A stretch of DNA of 64,000 nt from contig BRKX01000013.1 in assembly GCA_026008535.1 (NCBI GenBank), positions 56,307,726 to 56,371,725 of the forward strand, given 5' to 3'. The translations under genes and the position numbers were made by a program. Under the pieces are notes generated by a model that searched no databases, was not told the origin of the DNA, and saw nothing but the letters and a program-made list of their open reading frames with translations. The DNA is from Perilla frutescens. Its lineage: Eukaryota > Streptophyta > Magnoliopsida > Lamiales > Lamiaceae. This document shows positions 59,548-64,000 of this stretch, one piece after another; positions within the stretch are counted from its first letter, which is position 1, and the number at the start of each line of letters is the position of its first letter.

Positions 59548-60537
59548 TTGGTATGATGCAAATAGTATATAAATTAACCATCTTAATTAGATATATATAT
59601 ATATATATAATTATTCATTTGTGAAAATTAGCCTAATGTGCAATTTGTTGATAAATCATATATCCATAGATTTGTTAAATTGATGGTTATGATCAATTTT
59701 ATTTTAATTGCTCATTTAATTATAGTTATTTTATTTATGTTAATTTTACGTTTTAGAAGGCTTAAGTTGTTATTTCGTAATGCTTCTTTTCCCATCTACA
59801 ATGCTTGTAATTTAATTTGTAGAGAAAAATGATATAATATATTATTATGCTATTTTTATATTTTAAAATGCTTAATTTGCAAATGAGTTATTTTAATTTG
59901 AAAGAGAGAAGAATTGCATATAACTTTGGGATAGCATAGTTACTTTGCTTCCTTGCATCATAGAAAGCAAAGAATATATAAAACCGTTTGGTATGAAGCA
60001 AATAATATATAAATTAACCATCTTAAGATATATATATATATATATATAGATACATATAGAGATAGAGAGTCAATCAATTGTGAAAATCAGCCTACTGTGT
60101 AATTTGTGGATAAATCAAATCATATATCCATTAGATGTGTTAAATTGATGGTCATGATCAATTTTATTTTAATTGCTCATTTATAATTATTTTATTTATG
60201 TTATTTTTACGTTTCAGAATGCTTAAGCTGTTATTTCCTAATGCTTTTTGTCACATCTACAATTTGTAGAGAAAAATGACATAATATATTGTTATGCTAT
60301 TTTTATATTTCAAAATGCTTAATTTGTTACAAACGAGTTAGAGTCCATTTATTCCGCACTTAAAGTTTAATTTAAAAAAAAAAGAGTTTATTCAACCACT
60401 TCTAAACTCTATTCAACCACTAATATATAACAAAAAGAAATAAATTAACATATGTAAATAGGTAGTCAACATCTTATTCAAGAATTCAATAACAATATGC
60501 TCAGACCTAAGATTAATAAACAACTATTATTTTATTA
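59548..60537. repeat. Internally doubled end of duplicated segment B
   Basis: 59548-59890 and about 59980-60537 are two tandem copies of the sequence at 42930-43496. Both start at 'aaaaccgtttggtatga'. Segment A has one copy. After 60537 the homology to A ends, where A continues into DC1 copy C. Confidence 0.85.
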
Positions 60538-61130
60538 TTTTGAGTTGAGGGGAAAAAGAAGGGGTGAGTTTCAAAAATCGAATTCGAGATATACACCCTT
60601 TTATATATGTGTATCCACTGTTTGGGTGTCTTCTACTAACTTTTCAAAAAAATATATTGTTATTTGTATGAAGTTACCTATTCCACAATTAAAATTTGTT
60701 TTTTTAGAAATAATTTTGTGATCTATCAATGTATGTATATATGTACAAATATGAAAAGAAAGCTGATATAACTTGTGATATACTAAACAAAATTTAGCCT
60801 AAAATGTTTATGACCTTTCAATTCTGCGAAATTCAACTTCTATCGAAATATTTGAATTCCAAAATTTATAATAAAAGAAATAAAGTAAAATGCTAAAAGT
60901 AACACCCTTTTGAGGGCAGCCTAGAATGGTGAAGTAGGATAGATTGTGATTAAAAGATATCATGTTTAAATTTTGAGCCTCATTAGAAAACTCAAAATTT
61001 GAGTTCGGTGGAGCTTTGATATGATTTTTCGAGTTAAAACTCAACTTGATTATTTATTAATATTAAAAATTATTTAAATTTTATTATTTATTTTCATTTC
61101 ATTCAACAAATATCACCAATATCATCCCTA
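60538..61130. other. Intergenic DNA, nothing recognised
   Basis: No gene, RNA or repeat identified. Confidence 0.5.
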
Positions 61131-61262
61131 GCTATCAACGACATAGTGGGTTTTCAGTTAATTAATTCGATTGTATTATTGTCACACCACAATTTTTCTA
61201 ACATAAACATTTTCAACATGGCAAAATCTTGAAGAAATTAAAGGAATATAGGTAGAACATTT
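61131..61262. repeat. Dispersed copy of kinase-gene 3' flank
   Basis: Close match to 23225-23346. It is interrupted at its right end by the MULE terminus. Confidence 0.65.
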
Positions 61263-61263
61263 G

Positions 61264-61460
61264 GGAGGAAATTGCAAAACTAGTCCCACAGGACATGTGT
61301 CTCTTCAAAAGTAGTCCCAATACTTACATTTATGGTCCCAATACTTGCAAAATTGGTCCCACAGTTACATTTTATGTTAAGTTTACATGTTAATTTGGTC
61401 CCATAGGAATTGTTTACATGCAAAATTGGTCCCACAGTTACATCAAACTTTTGAGGGGAA
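61264..61460. mobile_element. Left terminus of a MULE, same arm as 13390-14255
   Basis: 'gaggaaattgcaaaactagt' and 'cccacaggacatgtg' match the arm of the foldback at 13390, with the outside to the left, so the element extends rightward into the transposase region. The expected 9-bp duplication would be gaacatttg (61255-61263), with the partner outside the window. Confidence 0.7.
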
Positions 61461-61491
61461 ATATTTCACCACCTATTTTCATTTATGTAAT

Positions 61492-61514
61492 ATATATATA
61501 TATATATATATATA
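61492..61514. repeat. (TA)n microsatellite inside the MULE
   Basis: About eleven TA units, followed by non-coding DNA up to the transposase 3' end at 61929. Confidence 0.85.
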
Positions 61515-61928
61515 ACTAGTCAAATAAATACATTTGGTATAAGATCTGAGTGAAAAGCAAATAAGCCAGTCAAACCAGAACAATCCATTGTCATGGACCA
61601 AGAACCACCAAAACCGAAGCTCTGAAACTAGTGGAGCAAATAATAAATCAAGGGTAAAACAAGGCAATTCAGATTAGAGCAAATAAGAAACTACTGTCAC
61701 TCCCTAGTTTTTCCATCAATACAATATCAATGCCAGCATCAACAGTCAATCCATGTTCAACAACCAGACCAAAGATTGCCACACCCTGAATAGAGCTTTA
61801 CAAAAACAGAACTTTACAAAAACACTGACTTCTAAATCAGACATCTCTGATTCCAAAATAAAGCTCACAAAATAATAGCTTTGACTTCAGTTTGACTGTC
61901 ATAAAATAGAGCTAACAAAAATAGTCAT

Positions 61929-64000
61929 TCAATCATTTTTCTTACCAACAAGACCATCGATCTTACTCATTTTTCCCCCCGTTGATGCAGATGTAGCTTT
62001 CATGTTTGAAAGTGTGACAAACTTTTTTCCATCTTGAGTGAAAACTTTCATTGTCTCTCTCTCTTTTGTAATACCAATTGAAGCACCAACATAATGTTGT
62101 GGATGGAAACTTAATGGAGGAGGACCCCTTATCTGAACACCCATATGCATTGGTTGTGCATAATTGATTGAGGTGGAAATCGAATAAGTTCCTACCTTAA
62201 GTTGATTCACACTTCTTGTTTCCTTGGTAGCAACCAAAGGTCTTTTTTTTGCCTAACAAATATATGAATATTCAAAAAATATCAAGTAGAATACATTAAT
62301 CAGAATAATAAAACTTGATAATAGACTTACAAGTAGTTGTCTTCCTTGTACAGTACTTGGCTTGTTGCTGGAGCTCAATTTAGAACTGTGATTAATTCCA
62401 TTAGTTTCTTCAAGATTTTCTATAAACTCCAGCATAACATCATCTTCTTGGCTTAAGGTAGGATATTCATGTTGTGTTATCTCTTCACCCTGCACAACTT
62501 GTGTTGTCATATTCTCACCTCCACGAACAACTTGTGATGCTCCTTCTTCAATATCCTACATAATTGCATTCAAATATAAGTTCTTAGATGGATATTATAA
62601 ATGATAAAAAAAAATGAAATAATACCTTTCTTTGCTTGCATCCAAGCTTGTTGTGCCCTTCTTCTCCACAAAACTTGCATCTAACTTTGAAATTCTATTT
62701 TGGCATCCTCTGCAGATTACTAGCATGCTTTTTCTTCTTTGGCTCTTCATTGGGCCCAAATTTCCTTTCTTTTTGAGGTCTGCCTTTCCTTTTCTTAGCA
62801 AATCTAGGTGGAAGTGGTGGGATATATCCTGTTTTCTGCCACAAATCATCTCCATTCATTGGGTTTATTGCATGTGCATACACTGCCATGTATGTGTCGA
62901 CTGAATAACAATTGTGAACATATTTTTCTGGAAGTTTTCCTTCGGCATGTATAGCACTAATGGCATGCTTACATGGGATCCCAGATAAATCCCACTGCCT
63001 ACAATCACACGAATGAGCTTGCAAATTCACAACATATCTGCTCCCATCAAAGCTTGATACTTCATACATGGTGTCAGATGACTTTATGGGAATACAATCA
63101 GAAGCACCTTCCATATTCTTTTCAAGTTTTGTTGTTATTTTTCCACAGATTAGCCTACTTTTCCACTTTCTTTCAGCTTTATCTCTGTTCTTCTGAAGTC
63201 GGGACATCAAATACTCTCTTATCCACTCCATCTTATCCACTCCAGCATAGTCAATATATGTTTCTCCCTAGCATCTAGTAAACATGCATTAAACTACTCA
63301 CAGATATTATTCACAAGGGTATCACATTTGGCAAATGTTTGAAAATGAGACTTTGACCATTCTGTGGCTGACTTGTCTCTCTGTAGCCACTCTAAACAAT
63401 TCTTATGCAATGATTTAATATCAATCATGACACTATTAAATGCAACAACTATTGTTGCATTTGCAGCTTTCCATAATAATCTTTTGAAGTGGTTGCCTTT
63501 AAATCCAGCTCTTTTCATGTTTCCATGCAAGTGTCTCACACAAAATCTATTGTCAACACCTGGTAGGATCTTCTCAAATGCCCCAATCAATCCCTTTTGT
63601 TTATCTGACATGAAGGTGTATGCATCTTCTCTCTCAATCATCAAGTCCTCCTTCAAGAGTTGCAAAAACCACTCCCAAGAATCTCTATTTTCTATACCAA
63701 CTACTGCATATGCAAGAGGATATGGATCATTATTAGGATCCATACACACTGCAGTCAAAAGAACACCCGTTGATAATCCCCTTAGATGACAGCCATCTAC
63801 ACCTATCAATGGTCTACACCCTGACAGAAATCCATTTTTCAGAGCATGCAAACATACATAAAATCTCTTAAAGCTATTCTCAGTGGCTGTATTATCAACT
63901 TGTAGAATAACAGTACTGCCTGGATTCTTCTCTCTTAATGCTTCAGCATAATCATAAAGCTTTAAGTATTGTTCACTACTGTCCCCTTCTATGAGCTTTA
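61929..64000 (-). pseudogene. MuDR-type (MULE) transposase, decayed, partial at right edge
   Basis: Reading from 64000 down: NPGSTVILQVDN, then the MULE transposase core with GVDGCHLRG and MSDKQKGLIGAF (two of the catalytic acidic residues) and FCVRHLHGNMK. A SWIM zinc finger follows (CDCRQWDLSGIPCKH), a zinc knuckle CKFCGEEGHNKLGC, and two C-terminal exons (62331-62555 and 61929-62252; main exon 62626-64000). Three lesions: TAG after NNICE (63294-63296), a 14-bp tandem duplication (63217-63230/63231-63244) that shifts frame, and TAG before the knuckle (62695-62697). The product would act as a cut-and-paste transposase in the nucleus; this copy cannot. The 5' end lies outside the window. Confidence 0.92.

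Noticed and set aside
59223..59556. Arg/Glu- or Ser-rich frames near the (GA)n run
   Set aside because: Product of simple GA/CT repeats; no independent evidence of coding.

Overview
This is a window of plant nuclear DNA, most likely eudicot. The genes have introns, non-coding DNA is very AT-rich with many (TA)n tracts, and the families present are plant-specific: a SERK-type kinase domain, an LRK10L/WAK-associated kinase, DC1 zinc-finger proteins, a class I small heat-shock protein domain, a UDP-glycosyltransferase PSPG remnant, a Stowaway-like MITE, Copia, Gypsy, Helitron and MULE elements. I cannot name the species from sequence alone.

Layout. (1) 1-4100: intergenic DNA with (TA)n-flanked inverted-repeat elements and a 179 bp MITE. 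(2) 4100-8120, minus: an intact six-exon kinase whose catalytic domain is SERK/BAK1-like but which has no LRRs, signal peptide or membrane segment, a DFS in place of DFG and a shortened activation loop. (3) 8.1-16.4 kb: a decayed Gypsy element, several foldback elements (one with a perfect 9-bp target duplication) and a broken UDP-glycosyltransferase. (4) 16393-17505, minus: one uninterrupted 370-codon frame joining a 30K-superfamily movement-protein-like region to the C-terminal part of a class I sHSP. (5) 17.8-25.4 kb: a 468 bp direct duplication, a Copia 3' end with LTR, a Stowaway-like MITE and more foldbacks. (6) 25.98-28.9 kb, minus: an LRK10L-type kinase gene with an intact kinase exon but a broken ectodomain, followed by a truncated duplicate. 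(7) 29.47-60.54 kb, minus: a tandem segmental duplication of a DC1-domain gene. Copy A (29467-36884) carries a nonsense mutation, a 17-bp deletion, an intronic Helitron and an upstream 3.3 kb solo LTR. Copy C (about 43.5-44.2 kb) is a scrambled exon fragment. Copy B (46144-49881) is intact, 635 codons. Comparing A with B gives empty sites that date and delimit the Helitron, the solo LTR, a MULE-type MITE and a 7.6 kb block of three elements at 51.96-59.54 kb. (8) 61.26-64.0 kb, minus: a decayed MuDR-type transposase, running off the right edge, whose terminus matches the foldback element at 13390-14255.

The genes do not form an operon or a pathway. The kinases, DC1 proteins and the movement-protein/sHSP fusion belong to families linked to signalling, defence or stress, but a shared function here is not shown. 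The most informative parts are the novel coding fusion, the LRR-less SERK-like kinase, and the paired duplicated segments that record transposon insertions exactly.
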